A stretch of DNA of 64,000 nt from Nemopilema nomurai (Eukaryota > Cnidaria > Scyphozoa > Rhizostomeae > Rhizostomatidae): NCBI GenBank assembly GCA_003864495.1, contig ML133478.1, positions 12,129 to 76,128 of the forward strand, given 5' to 3'. Position 1 is the stretch's first letter, and every line of letters begins with the position of its first letter. Under the pieces are notes generated by a model. That model did not search any database. It saw only the letters and a program-made list of their open reading frames with translations, and was not told the DNA's origin. Below are positions 1-15,000 of this stretch, in pieces. The translations under genes were made by a program, and so were the position numbers.

Positions 1-8
1 TAACTTAC

Positions 9-3000
9 CTTGAGAGCAGGAAGATTCTTTCTAGAACTTTGATCTCTTAGATCGTTGCGTATGTATGCTGTTCGTCCCGGTTTGGATGGAGTGATTTGAG
101 GAGAGTTCTCAACAGAAGCCGATTCGGTACGATCGTAAATCGGGTTAGGCAATCCTTGGTAATCCGTGTTATCTAGTTCTCCAAACACAATCCGTTGATC
201 AGACTGCGAGAAAAAGAAGAGGCAGGCTTCAAACTACGCAAAAAAAGACCAAAAATTAGCCCAGCGTACAAGAGCTGAGAAAAACGTTTGAAATACTGAG
301 AAAATATGGCTCCAAGAGATCTTTGGTCAATAAAAAGCTGAAAACTACAAAGAGAAATTTGACTAGCGATTGAGGAAATTGAACTGAATAAGGCGTTCTT
401 TGACTGATAATTGTTAAGTTGAGCTTGAAGATGAAATACTTTCGTTGTATGAAGAATTCACAGACATCAAATTAAAATTGGCTTTGATGATGCTTAGATG
501 TTTCGTAAAAAACAGCAAGTATACTTTGAATTAGATTAGGGGTGCATTAGAACTGGCTGATCTACGCTGATAAGTCATATATAAGTCAAGTCAAGTTGAG
601 TAAATCAAGAAAGGGGTGATTACCTTTCGCTTTGACCGTCTTCGCCTCACCAGAAAGTAAATCAGCAATAGTATAACGACACATATAACAGCCACAGAGC
701 CAACACCAATCGCCCAGGGTTTCGGGGAAGAATCTTCGTCACTTCCGGCCTTTCTTTTCCCGGTGCCGCTCTTTCCGATGTCCGGAAACACATACGGACA
801 CTCGATGCCGGCTTGGACCAAAAGCTTGCAGTCCTCCTGGTTGACACAACGAATGTCCGTCCCCTTCAGCAAGGCACACATACTGTCGCCAGGCAACGCC
901 TTGAAAGCAGAGCTTGGATCCATGGCAACAAATATGACGTAAGTGTGGAATGACAGCACTTTCTGCGTTGAAGCGGCTTCGACATAAACATCGCTCGGGA
1001 TATCCCTTCGACGGCGATTGATCACTGCAAAAGATGATCGAGCTACGGGCTAGCTTTAAATGCTTTGAGTTAAAAAAGCCTTTGCAGGGTAAGAAATCAG
1101 AAAAATCCTGCAATATAATTGAAAACGTCTTCTGGAGTAGGGAACCAACAAAAGGTGAACAGAGTTTCTTGCGCTAGCAAAGGCAGCTATTTGATGGGAC
1201 TAAAATTTCCAAGCACAAAATTATCAATAATGCAATCGCATCGGTTATCTGCTCTCTAAACAGGTCACCAAAGTTTGGAAGCATGGGCTTACCATTTCCA
1301 GAAAACAGTGAACTCAAGGTCTGTCCTGCAGGCCTTCTTCCTTCAAATATGGCTTCGACGTACGATTCGATTTTATACTTATTTTGCACTTGTGAGGCTA
1401 CTGCGTATGGAAGTTGCAGCAGAATTGGAACTTGGTTTGCACGTGCAATGCATCTGAAATAAGGTAGGAATATTTTAATAAGAGAGCAAGTGAAATGTGC
1501 ATATAGGGCTTCTAAAAATCACTTGTTATATACTAAGAGACAAGATAAGGCCTTGATGGGAAATGAAACAGAAAACAAACACTGGTATGATGCTAATACT
1601 TGCGGGTTCAATAAGAAACAATCTACAGACGAAAGTTAATACAGCAAATGCATATAGGCAGTCTTGAAACTTCTTGCCTGGCAGTGCTTTCGCAAAACTC
1701 CACCTTACAAAAAAGTTAACGTTCAAGAAAATCTACTTCTAAAGCTCCGAAAAATTCAAGAGATCTAAGAAATGAGTTGACATGTAGGTTTAAAAGCCAT
1801 CCTAGGAAGCTAGACAATGGCGACATTTTTAGTTTAGGCTCTTCATCTAAAGATAGGGTTCATACCGTTTCGCGGCACTGATATGGCTCACACAAACTTC
1901 AGTCTTGGCACATTTCGTTTTCGCACAAATGTATGGATCTCTGTCACAGTTTGGACCAGACATGCCATTGGCACAAGCGCATAAACCATTGACTAACTTG
2001 TGCAATGCTGGACATGATGGCGCTACGAAAAAGTGGAATGACATTAACATGGTGAACCACTGCAAATTTAAACTGCCTATTTCGACCTGGTACCGTGACC
2101 CTGGGTTCCTGAAGATGTGAAAATTGAGTGCAAACATCGTCGAAACACTTTGAGCTGTGAAACGTATATGTCACATGCCTATACAAAGAAAGATTTAAGT
2201 GATAATTGACGAGTTTTAAGCTGGTAGCAAATCAAACAATTTTACAGAGAACGACACAAAGAATAATGACCACACAATATTGCAAGGGCCTAAAAATAAA
2301 CAAAAAGAAGAGGGTAAAATTGAAAAAAAGCAAAAGGTTTACTGCAAAAGTAACGTTAGAGGTAACATTGAGCAAGCCGTACCTTCTATGTGGACATCAA
2401 ATTTTCTTTCAATCGAAAATAAGGGCCTTTTCTTGTCCCTACAGACGATCGGGATATTATAAACGCTCTGCGTCTTGTAGACAAAATCACTCTTTCGATG
2501 CAAACGGAACTGCTGGTCGATGTAAAATTTTCCTCTTATGTCATCCAGGTTAACAGCGTTTGAGAATATTTCGCAGCTGTAAGTATGGTCCACTGGGATC
2601 ACTTTAGCACCACTTTGGCACAACCCCTTGGTTTCCGGGTGGTCCGGATCCTCTACCACAATCTGTCCGATCACACTGTCCTTTGGGGACTTTTCAGGAA
2701 TCACGGATAATGCATTCGCCAAACACATGTTCACTGGCTTTTCGTTGACATCTAAATCGGAAGGAATGCGTCATGATTCTTAGAGCGTACTACTGGAGCA
2801 GACTGCTGTTGCCAGTAAATAAACCATTAAACACGCGAATAAAGCAGGTAGAAAAGAATGATAAATCAGCTACTGAACTGCTTGAAATGCTGCATTGACA
2901 ATAAAATAAATTCCGATATCCAAACAACGACCCCATGTACTTTATAACTAGTCCAATTTCCAGAAACAGTATTCAGAGCACCATCTACGTCTTGGTGGTC

Positions 3001-6000
3001 ACGCATTTCTGTTTTGACAAGAAGCTTTCAGTGGAAGAGTGGGTGGCTACACAGTTTTCAAAACAGGAAAATAAATCCTTTTATGTGCAAATTTCGATGT
3101 TTTGACAAACTAAAAGGTATCTAGTCTTGCGGACTGCTGCAAGACAGTGTCATATCTAGAATATTACCTTGGTAGCACCATGGTAAAAAAAATACCCCAT
3201 TAAGGTCGTTTACAACACATTGTGGGGCTCTATTTATGCTTCCTCCCTTCCCACTTCATGTGACGACCGTCACCATCACCCCCCCCCCCCTCCCATATTC
3301 TCATCAGCGACTAGCGTTAGAGCCTCTTTAAAAAAGAGTCTTGGAATCGCTAGCAATACGAGCATACGCACTTGTAATAAGTATGGTGAAGGATTTTGTC
3401 ACAGTCAACCCGTTGGAGCTCTTTGACTCAATCAAGACATTGGTCGATTTCGCTGCCTCGTAGTCGAACGGCGCGTTTGCAAAGAGAATGAGCGTCGTTC
3501 CCGAAACACGGAATGGCTTCCTGGCATCAGTGACTCTGAAGCTGTATCCGCCCCCTCCTCCTCCATTCACAATGCTCAGCGTTCCAATCTCTGTCCCATT
3601 GGCTGCATTCTCGGCAACTGTTGATGGCGCAAGGTTGAAGTCCCATTTTGGTATTGTTGTGCTTTCTGTAAGAAATAGTCACAAATATTAGCCTTATTAA
3701 AACATTATCCTGTAGTTTTCCAGGAACATCCATTGCTAGTCATCATGGAAATACGAAGGTTATGATCATCAAAATTCCTGAAATTTTTAAACTCACCCAG
3801 AACAGTAATCTCCGCTGTAGTTTCTATAATATGTATGGGTTTGTTAATGTCTCTACAAATGATCGGCAGAAAGTATTTGTTCTTTGCTTTGTAGTCAAAT
3901 GTCTTGTTTCCGTGTACTCTTAAGCTTCGATCGATGTAGAAAGCTCTCTGTAGCTCTGCAACATCAATGATATTCGATTCTATTAAGCAGCTGTAGTTCT
4001 GTGATTGCTGCAACGATGGGGAAGACCGGCTGCATATTCCTTTGCTCTCGGTATGATCGGGATCTTCGATTAGTATTTGTCCCACTATCTGGTCTTCATT
4101 TGTCAGCTCTTCCACAGTCTTGTTTCCAAAAACACACATTTTGATAGGCAGTTCGTTTACATCTGCAAATAATAAATCAATCAATCAATCAATAAATAGC
4201 TCAATCAATCAATCAATAGCTCAATCAATCAATCAATCAGTCAATCAATCAACTAAGCAATCAAGAAGTCGATCAATAAAGTAATCAATCAATCATTCAA
4301 ACAATCAATGAATCCGAAGACCAACATTTTGCTTGTTGGTTCAATAATGTAGACAGGGAAAAAAGAGTAAAAAAATTCAGATTAGTCATTTTCACACTGA
4401 GAGCCTTGAGCTTTGAGAAAGGATATGAGAAAAGAGGCAGGTCCCTGTTGGAGTGGTACGTGATAATGCGTTCCCTTAAATGGATTGGAATGGAAAGATA
4501 AAGAAAACAGAATACCGTGCATCGTTTCAATGTAGTCAAATTGCAAAGTTCATCTGATAAACTTTGAAGGAACCCATTTTAAAGTTTTAAATTACCTTGC
4601 AAACAAGTAAAAAAGCTAGTCATCGTCTTACTATCTTGAAGTGTACAAGTGGAACACGTGCTTTGTTGTGTGAATGGAAACAACAACATGAATTCGCATG
4701 CTAGTCACTGATGCGAACACTAATCCTGTCACGTGCATACCTAGTGACGTCATTGAAAAGACGTAGAGTAAACGCGTCGTCAACTAGGCTTTGAACTGAT
4801 GCATAAAGGCCTGTCCGTGCGAATATAAGTGAAGAGCTGATTGGCAATAATCTTACTTGTAATTCTAATGAGAAACAATCTTTGTACAGTTATCCCATCC
4901 GAGCCAATCGCGATAATGCCAACGCCGGTCGAATTAGTTGTCTCGTAATCAAGTGGAACGCCCGTGACGAGAATGAGGTCATTGCCCACAATCTTGAACG
5001 GGGCTGACTCTGCCTGCATCACCCTAAGCTGGTAGATCGTTCCGAGTTTCCCATTGATCACCGACAAAGTTCCGATCCGCGTGCCATTGAGAGCATTTTC
5101 GGAGACGGTGTTCGATGACAGTGCAATATCAAGCTGCAACCGTGAGTCTCCCGAAGCTAAGAGAGAAATGAAAACTAAACATAATAAATGCGAATTCAGC
5201 TCAACAAATTCAACACCATCATCAGTCGCTTCAAATCTCCTGAAGGCCAAGACCCCAACAATTCGACATCTTTCACTTCATCCGCCCTCTTTCCCGCAAA
5301 AAGCAGCTCTATTTAAAGCCCCAGTAGCCAACCATAATAGACTGCCTTCTTCTTCATACTTTAGCACTATTTACTTTTCTAAAATCCTCCGCACAAACTC
5401 TTACATCAAGCTGTACAAGAGTATTCAAATTTCAAACAACGGTATTGTGACTGGAAAGTATATCTCTTTGAGAGCAAAACCTATTCACACTAAAACTAAA
5501 GCGTTTTGCATCAGTTATTGTCTCGAGCTGACGTACAGTGAGAAAATACTAACACATACCGAGGACTTCGACCTTACAGTTGAATGTTACGCTTATTGCG
5601 TGTCCGTTGTAAAGCGTGTATTCTCCGTTGCGTAACCGCAGCAGCATACCGTCATCGGTTACGTTAAGCGGAACGGTGTACGTGGTCTGTTTAGAGCGGT
5701 CCAATTTCTACAAAAAAACGCGCCTTGCCATCTCAACAGTGCGAGTTTTTAAGCTACACATTCTCAAAAAATTTAAAGACAGTCAACTTAAAGACAATGA
5801 TTCATGGGCATAGCTCGAGAAAATTGAATTGCGATTTCGAGCAGTATTTCAGCGATAATATATAAACAAACGCATCTATATACGCATTAAAATATAAAAA
5901 ACATTGCCAAAGATGTCTATGGGCAACATGAGAATTTCTTTAAAAACGTGCCTTGGCTGATCTTTTCTTTGATGATAAAATTTCAGGACTAATCTCTAAT

Positions 6001-9000
6001 TCAGATCCTGAGCAAGGACTTAAAATCCTTGGCTTTATGAAAGGTCATGTGGATATATATCACATCTGCATTGATTCTCAAGCATGTTACAATAACTTTA
6101 ATGCCAGGTTAAATGCAGTTAAAGCAACATGCCTATAGATGAACTCACCCCTACTTTGACCAGGTAGTGGTCACCAGCGATTAAAAAGGGCAAGCCCGCA
6201 GCGCTAGATGGCATGATCGCAGTGAGGGTTTGTTTTGGCTGCAGCGATGACCGGTTCTGCCGGATCCCGGTCTCGTACTCCTCATTGTCCGGGTCCTTCA
6301 GGAGCAATGACCAGATGACGGAACCATTGGAAGTGGCTTCATCGACATAAATCGTATCCGGGCAAGGATTGTACGGCCTCTCGTTCACGTCTAAAACAAC
6401 CGCAAAAGTGGCATTTCTTACTGATTGCCAGAGTTTTTACAGATTCATCTATACTGACTTTACAAAAGGGACTTGTCGACTGTATAGTGCAAATGATATC
6501 ATAAAAGTAAAGAAGACGAATTTTTGACAACAAATTACGTTAGCCATACCCGTGACATTAATCACCAGCTCCTTGAAAATTGTGAAATGGATTTGCGCAG
6601 GGCTGACGGCATCTGAGCAACTGATAGTCAATGCATACTGCCGCCATGTTTCGAAGTTCAAGGGACGCCTCGTTTTCAGTTGCAATGTGCTTGGGTCTAC
6701 CACGAAGAAAGAGGCTGCCGTGTTGTTACCAACCACGCTACAAAGATGCCTCTGGCCCACGTCCGGATCTTGGACTGTGATTTGTCCGGCGATTGCGTTT
6801 ATGGCGTTTTCTGGCACATCACGAAGTACGACTCTCATTTCAGATGGACGCTCGTTTACATCTGATGCAAAAAGAAACAAAAATGAAGTCATCTTCAAAA
6901 TTAGCACAACTTGTATTAACCATGGTAGCATTCTGAAGTTAAGTATGAATAATGAGACTTTGCATACAAGATATACATGTAAACAGAACTTTGACCTTAA
7001 ATGCTTCACCTTTGCCCTTCTACGGAATTCAAAAGGAGAATATCAATTTCTTTTCAAGAATTGATGCATCAACAACAATTGTCTGGGACACCGAGGCATT
7101 AAATCAAAGCGAACATTTGTTCCACTGTGTCCCACAAAGATTCGCGGAAGGACTTTCATTTTGGACAAGATATTGGTATTGTTTTTACAGGCCTGGCAGG
7201 CACGCAGGGTCAACAAGGAATGTTCGTGATTTGGGAGAACACCACCTGCCTTACCCTTCTGCTAACCACCCAACCCCATCCTTACCTACCATTCCCAATC
7301 CCTGTACCCTTCTCTCTCTGTGGCCTGTTTCTCCTTCTCCCTTCACGGTATTTCTTACTTAATATCTCTTTTATAATAACGTCCTCACATTGCCTTTCAA
7401 ACACATAAGCCACCAAAAACATAGATTTGTGGGTGTTGAAATTCTTCAGCCAAGTTGACCAGAAATGTTACCTATCACATTAATATGGAACACTTTTTCA
7501 GTATACAGCCCCGATGCATCCGTACATCTCAGCTTCACACTGAGTTTCTTCATTGGCGCCAAAGCCTCGTAGTCAACCTTCTTGGAACCGGCTACGAGGT
7601 TCATTCCCGAGACAGCAAGGTATTCGGTGTTTCCACTGACCACGTGACAGGACGCGGTTGAGTTGCGATCTTCGTCGAGGACGGTGATGGATCCGATCTG
7701 GGTCCCTGGGGGGCTGTTTTCAGGAAGAGTCAGGGGGGCTACAGAGATATCTGTGGGTGCTTCATTGACGTCTGGAGGGGAAGGAAAGGATTTGAATTTT
7801 ACTACAAAAGCTTTCTTACAGTAGGATCTAATAAGCAACATGAATTAATTGCAAACAAAAGCACAGTCTACTACAATTATTGCAGCCAATATTAAGTTTT
7901 AGCATTAAAAAAACTTCATTGACATGAAAAAACGAAATTCTCCCAATCTGGCCATTAATGTCATTTGGTTTTGAATATTCGATTGCTAGCAACTATTACA
8001 AAAAAACTAAAGCTTTGTGAAATATTTATATAAAACTCCTATTAGATAAGGAGTACCCTTAAAAGGTTGAATATATAAATTGATTTTCAATCACGTTGCA
8101 ATTGATTTAGAAATTAGCAAAGTTGTTCGGATTTTTCCTGTGACAAATGGATTTATCAGTATCCACAAGAAAACTGACACATCTGGATGAAAGTGTGAGT
8201 TAAAAGAAAACCCTTGTATAATGAAATAGCTGATGCAGATTAGCAGATGTTGACAAAAAGCACATTAACAATGTGGAGTGAGCAATTCGTAAGTAACAAA
8301 AAGAGGCCTTTCCCAGGGCAGATCCTTCGGCAAAGCTCTATCAGAATCAGCAGTCAAGAAATCAAAGCCACAACGGAGCTGTTAGGGAGGAGAGGCTCTT
8401 TGCATTCTTAAGAGGATTCCAGAGCAACCAGTGCATTCGTCAAACTTAACAATGTGGAGTGAGCAATTCGTAAGTTACAAAAAGAGGCCTTTCCCAGGGC
8501 AGATCCTTCGGCAAAGCTCTATCAGAATCAGCAGCCGAGAAAGCAAAGCTACAATGGAGCTGTTAGGGAGGAGGAGAGGCTCCTTGCATTCTTAAGAGTA
8601 TTCCAGAGCAACCAGTGCATTCGTCAAACCAAAGCCAAGTTCCCTCTTTTCGTTTATGCTTATTCAGAGATCTACCCATAATGGCAACGGTTTACATGAA
8701 CTGGCAGCACCAAGAAGCGCAACTTTGTCACGTGATATGAAGTGACGCAATGGAGCAGGTTCTAGGCCCTTTGGGGGATGAGTTCATTTACACTCGTTGA
8801 TTGGTTTGTTGCCTCGACTTCTATCTTCATATAAGCTTGCTATTCTGCCTTGGTTTCCCGCCTCCACATTAACAGAAAATTATGAAGCACTTATGACAGG
8901 TTTTGCAGTAGAACACAATTCTTCAGGGGAGTTGAGTATGAATGTTACCTGTCACTTTGACGTTGAACACCTTCTCGGAAAACAGCCCCGATGCATCCGT

Positions 9001-12000
9001 ACATCTCAGCTTCACATTGAGGCTTTTTGTTGACCCCAAAGCCTCGTAGTCAACTTTCTTTGAACCGGCTACGAGGTTCATTCCAGCGACAGTAAGGTAT
9101 TCGGTGTTCCCACTGACCACGTGACAGGACGCGGTTGAGTTGCGATCCTCGTCGAGGACAGTGATGGATCCGATCTGGGTCCCTGGGGGGCTGTTTTCGG
9201 GTAGAGTCAGGGGGGCTACAGAGATATCTGTGGGTGCTTCATTGACGTCTGGTGGAAAACAAATATTTTCAAAATTAATATAGACACAACCCTTGTCACG
9301 GATGACAGCAAAGTCATAATACGCTTGCAGAGAGCTAAAATATTCACTAGACATCGAAAACGCAGCAAAAAAGCTTCAAAATTTTCCTTCGCCAGTTGGG
9401 AACTGAAATTGAAGAGTATTCTTTTTCGAAAGCTGACCTTCGTTGAACATGCAATGTGAACGCAAAATAGATGCGTCCTAAAAAGGAATTTTCCAGTTTT
9501 CTTCTTAGGCCCTTCTTCGCAGTCAGCATCCTTTAGCTCAATTTAGTTGAAACAAACCTCATTTCAAGAAGCAATAAAGAGATAGCGACGCATTTTATAC
9601 TGAAATTTGATGACATTTACAGTCTTGCCTTACTAGCTTACATAGGAGTGGATGAAAGCGCTTGGCTTACCAAGAACTGCGATGCTGACCTTCCAGAAAG
9701 AAAGCGGAGGAGCACCATTATCCGTGCATGTTATGTTTATCCGGTATGATGCCTTGGATTCATAGTCCAAGTTGCCGAACACAACCAGATTTGGGCCCTG
9801 AATCGAAAACGGTCCGGAAGGGCTGACAATGCAAGTATGGCCTTGGGGAGATCGCTGCGATGTATCAGGATCTGCAATCTTGAAATGGATTAAATAAAAT
9901 CAAACGACGATCCACTTAAAGATTCATTAGACACGTTCGCTGAAGGACAAGCATTAGGGATTCACACGCCATGAGAAAAGCTAGGGAAATAGGGAGGGAG
10001 ACGAAGGTTGGAGATGTTAATAAGGATTATGACTAGATGTTGCGGACGAAGGCTGCAAAATAACGAAATCGCACAGACCGTGAAAGTATCCTTACCGTTA
10101 ACTGGCCAACAACAGTATTGGCAGGACTATTTTCTGGAACAGTGTTCTTGGAAATCGTGATGTCAGTTGCAACCTCGTTGAGATTAATAACGTGCACCAA
10201 AAACTCTTTCAAGTTGAAGGCCCCACTAGGGTCAGCAACGGCTATTTTCAGCGAATACGTGTTCTTTGTCTCATAATCGATTGCGGTCTTTAAAATCAGG
10301 CTTGCCCTACAGAGACTATGCCTAACTGAGTTTATCGTGGTATTCAAGCACGTGACAGCCCCTAATTCGAACGTCCGCAGCGTATCCGCGTCGCTCTGCG
10401 AGATTGAAAACGTCAGCCTGTCTCCGTCGTTATCGTAAGCAGTGAATTCGCCTGCAACGTACCCGACGCTTGCATTCTCGTATAACTTGCCCGCGTGAAA
10501 CTGAATGTTTTTGGGCGAGTCGTTCGTATTGATGATGTTTATGACTAGGGCGGCTCGCGCCCAACGTGGGTTCACGGGGTCCTTGTCGGTACAATTGACA
10601 ATGATGCGGTGGTACTTGTGCGCCTGGTGATCCAAAGCACCAGCAACAACAACATTCGCACCTTGCAAAGCAAAACGGCCACTGTCGCCATCAATCAGGG
10701 ACCAAACAAAATCACTGGATGGTAAGCTTCCCCTCGGTCCATCGTAGTCAACTGCAGACAACCCCCCTACGATATGTCCAAGAGTGGCTGTATCCATAAC
10801 GCTGTTATTTGAAATACGGATATAGTACGGGGGGTCGTTTACATTTACTATTCGGACTGTGATGTTCTTATCCAGCCACATGGGAGGAACACCAGGACTG
10901 GTTGCCCGGATTATGACATGGTAGTCATTGATCTGCAGGCCTTGAAGATTTCTCCATCGCGGCACCCACGTGTTTAGAAGACTGTTCCCTTGTATTTGGA
11001 AGAAATACTGCCCTGCCGAGGGTTGAATGCTGTACGTGATTCCGTCCTTGCGGATTGGCACTGTCACTGATAATGTTCCCACCACAGTACCAATGGGAGA
11101 ATGCTCCTTTAGCGTGGTCTTTGAGAGCAAGATGTTGGAAGGAGGATCGTTCGTTCTTCTGCAGAAATAATGGCTATTGAATCGCGAGGCATCAGACCAA
11201 ACGACACGACCTGACGAGTCCAAAGCACACGTGGTCGAGGTAATCACATTCTGGAAAGCTTCCTGTGGCACGCTCTTTGCAAACGGCAACCCAAAGTTGA
11301 TGATTTTAGCAACGCCGAAATCTGTCGGACAACTGAAGTGACACTGGGAATTGAACCTCGTGCCCGAAGGACAAGTGACAGTGACCTGCTGACAAACCAT
11401 GCCTATGTGGTCTGTGTACACGGGAACGTGACAATGACTGAGAAAGGGCCTGCCGCAGTCCATCCCCAGACAGGTCTTCCTGTCGCTTCCAAGAATGTGC
11501 CCATTTGGACAGCTGCATTTGTAGCTGCCATCTGCGTTTTGACAGGTATGAGAGCAGGGTCCTCTTCCCCCGTTCGTTCGGCATTCGTTAATATCTTGAC
11601 ATCTTTTGCCATCTAAAAAAGTGTCATACACTGAATTTATGTCATTGTGTCATGTCATTGTGTCATACACTGAATTTATGTCATTGTGTCATGTCAATGT
11701 ACGTCATTGTGTCATACACTGAATTTATGTCATTGTGTCATGTCGATGTATGTCATTGTGTCATACACTGAATTTATGTCATTGTGTCATGTCAATCTAT
11801 GTCATTGTGTCATACACTGAATTTATGTCATTGTGTCATGTCAATGTATGTCATTGTGTCATACACTGAATTTATGTCATTGGGTCATGTCAATGTATGT
11901 CATTGTGTCATACACTGAATTTATGTCATTGTGTCATGTCAATGTATGTCATTGTGTCATACACTGAATTTGCCATGAAACGACATGGCGGCTTGACAAT

Positions 12001-15000
12001 CGAAAGACTCATGACTTAGATGATCAACATCACCTCCTTCGTATGAGAAGCCATGTCACAGAAGAAGAAAAGGATAAAAGGCACACTCGTTTGCGTGCAA
12101 AATCTTTCTAAACAACAACAAGACCCAGCGTCACACCTGCCTTCCCTATTCTGTAGCCATGTCAAAGCGATGGAGCCTGGTCAGATAGGGACTACACAAG
12201 GAAAGGTTGGAAGATGTTAAATTGCTTTAGGCTTCACGAAGACAGGATGGAATGGCTGGTTAAAAGAAAAACACACAGAGTCCTTTCAGTCTCTTTGCAA
12301 TTTAACATCATTTGAAATGGAAAACCGCATTCACATGATGTGCAGTTTGTAAACCGTCTTCATTTTAACGTGATTACAATGTTGCCGAAAAATATTATGC
12401 CGAAAAAAATGTTTTATTTAAGACTTAAGTAGCTTACTAGGCAAATTTATTGAGATGAAACAATTACACGGAACTAAACACCGTCAGAGCTTTCAAAGAG
12501 ATAACAGGTGCTCATTCACCAAGGTCATTGCGGGTACCTGTTTGGTACATGTTGAGCGAAATAAACAGTTAACCAATGATAACATGTTAATATTTGAACC
12601 AGCTATCTCACTAGGCTTTACTTAGAGGTGGTACTACCACAAAGGAACATGATTGTGCGAAAAAACGTGGGCGGAACCTGGAGTTTATTTATCTTCAACT
12701 TTACGCATTAGACAATTTTCTAATTGAATCATGAAACTTTAGAAAAATAAATCCCAAACTTTTAATGATCACGAAACTTTCAATTGAATCAATTTTAAAA
12801 AGTTCTATTGAATCAATGCCTAAAGATGAACTACCAACTTCTTCAGAACTGTCTATAGGATACTCAATTCAAATTCTGCTAAACCCTTTGTAACTTGAAC
12901 TCCAATTGAATCCAAATTCTGCCTCTTGCTTTTATAAAAATGAAATATGGATTACCAAATCTTTAACTGCATACTATGATTGTAGAGCCCTCAACGGCAA
13001 TGGAGCATTGGACTTTAGCATAGGGTCAATGGGGTGTGCAGATATCATTTGCAGCAATGTCCTGCAACAGTAACTGGCTTTGAAACAAAGCCCAGGAAAG
13101 CTGGTTGCCAATACAATAATTTCAGGTGACGACAGGCAAATTCTTCTGTTGTACAATTGCTGGACAATTTCAATACACTGCTTCACCTTGCCACTAACCT
13201 GACTGATTAAACTAGACCTGAGATGTGAAAATATGTCTTTAAAACAATTTAGGTTCTGCTTAGTGGAAAACATAATTCTTAAAATTACATGTTTTGTATG
13301 TAATGAGCCTGTAAGCCCTGATGATATATGACCCAATACAAGTATTGCTATTATCATTATCATAATCATTTCATTATACTGCTAGTTCATTCAAACTGCC
13401 AAGTAACTTGTGTGACAACACACTGCAATGCTTCAAACTGCTAGACTAGTGATACCATAAGACCCTAATTCAGCCAACAAACTTCAGTTACAAAAACCTA
13501 CATATTCAGCTACGGAAACCTTCATACAAAAACTTTAAAATCGTTTGTGATTTGACACCAACCACATCAGATCTGTCCCATTCATAACAAAATCTGTAAA
13601 TTCAAATTTCAGGCAAAAGTGTCAAATATGCTGATTTACATACCACTCAAAAGTGTATACCCTAGGTGACATGAACAGACACCATTTTGACTGTTACAGG
13701 AATGGTCACAGCCTCCGTTTTGCTCCCCACATTGTCTACGTTCAAGTAGAGTAGGTTGTCTACAAAATGTGCTTTGTCTATGAACGAGGTATCTTGTTCT
13801 TCGCTGTGTTCCAACATTGCAATAATCACTACAATCACTCCACGATGACCAATCTGCAACAAGAAACCAATAAAAATTGCATATAAACACTTCACAGAAA
13901 TATTCACAAGAACTATTCGCTATTGGACAAAATAGTGATGATTGGGTATGCTAAATATCTGAATATATAAAAACAAAGAATTCCTTGAGATGTTCAATTA
14001 GTTTATTCAAGTTACCCTGGCCCCATCTCTTCATGAGGCATTGAAAGTTTTATGGACAAAGTTCAAGAAACAATAGCCTTGCACCTATCTCAAAGCTTCT
14101 GGATAACATACAAAAAAAAAGCAGTTATCAATATGATTAAAGATGCAAAATAGAAAGGTGTAATGATGGAAAAAACATCTAATCCCTCAATGAAAACATT
14201 ATCTAACTAGGAGCTTGAATAAATGCCTCCTGGGCCATTTCAAAGACAAACTAGATTAGATACTAGGCTCCCACATTAAGGATAATTCATCTTTTCTGTA
14301 TGATCTACAATTCTCTATATGATACTACTGCATTCCTGAAAACAAAGCTTTGGTTCTATTGTGTATTCTGAAAGTAATTGAAGATGGAGATGAAAAGGTT
14401 TGGCCAAGACAAGAATAAGGGCTAGAGCTTTGATAAGGAGACGGAAAGAATTGGGTTTGTTTTGTTTCAGAGCTAGCGATGGAAGACACAGCAGATTACG
14501 GAAAGATGATGAGGATGGAAAATGAGAAATTTTGAGCAATGCAATTGTCAGAGCTTTCACAAGATTTGAAGTACTAATAGGCACTGCATAACAATTCACC
14601 CTCACATTACGTATTCTTACCAGTGGTGATACATATTGATCATTCAGTTTCCAATTCAGAATAAGTCAGAGAGCAGTTTTGGTATCATTTTTCTGATGAG
14701 TTTGAAACAAAATGGAATTTTTCCAATGGGTGTGTCATTATTCTCCATGTTTGCTGCCTGAACAAGATGGCTTTTGGCACTCAAGTCAAGAATTTTGTTG
14801 AAATGAATCAACTGAGTTTAAGTGTCTGTAAACAAACTGGAGTACATCAGTATAACATAACCAAGATGTCACACCAAATATTTGAGCAAGTTGAAACACA
14901 ACTGCAACAAATTTTGAGCAACATTTGTCATGCAACTTTTTGGATAAACTTGAATAAATTTTTTCAACATGGCCTATTTTAAGGTGTTGTGCAACAATGT

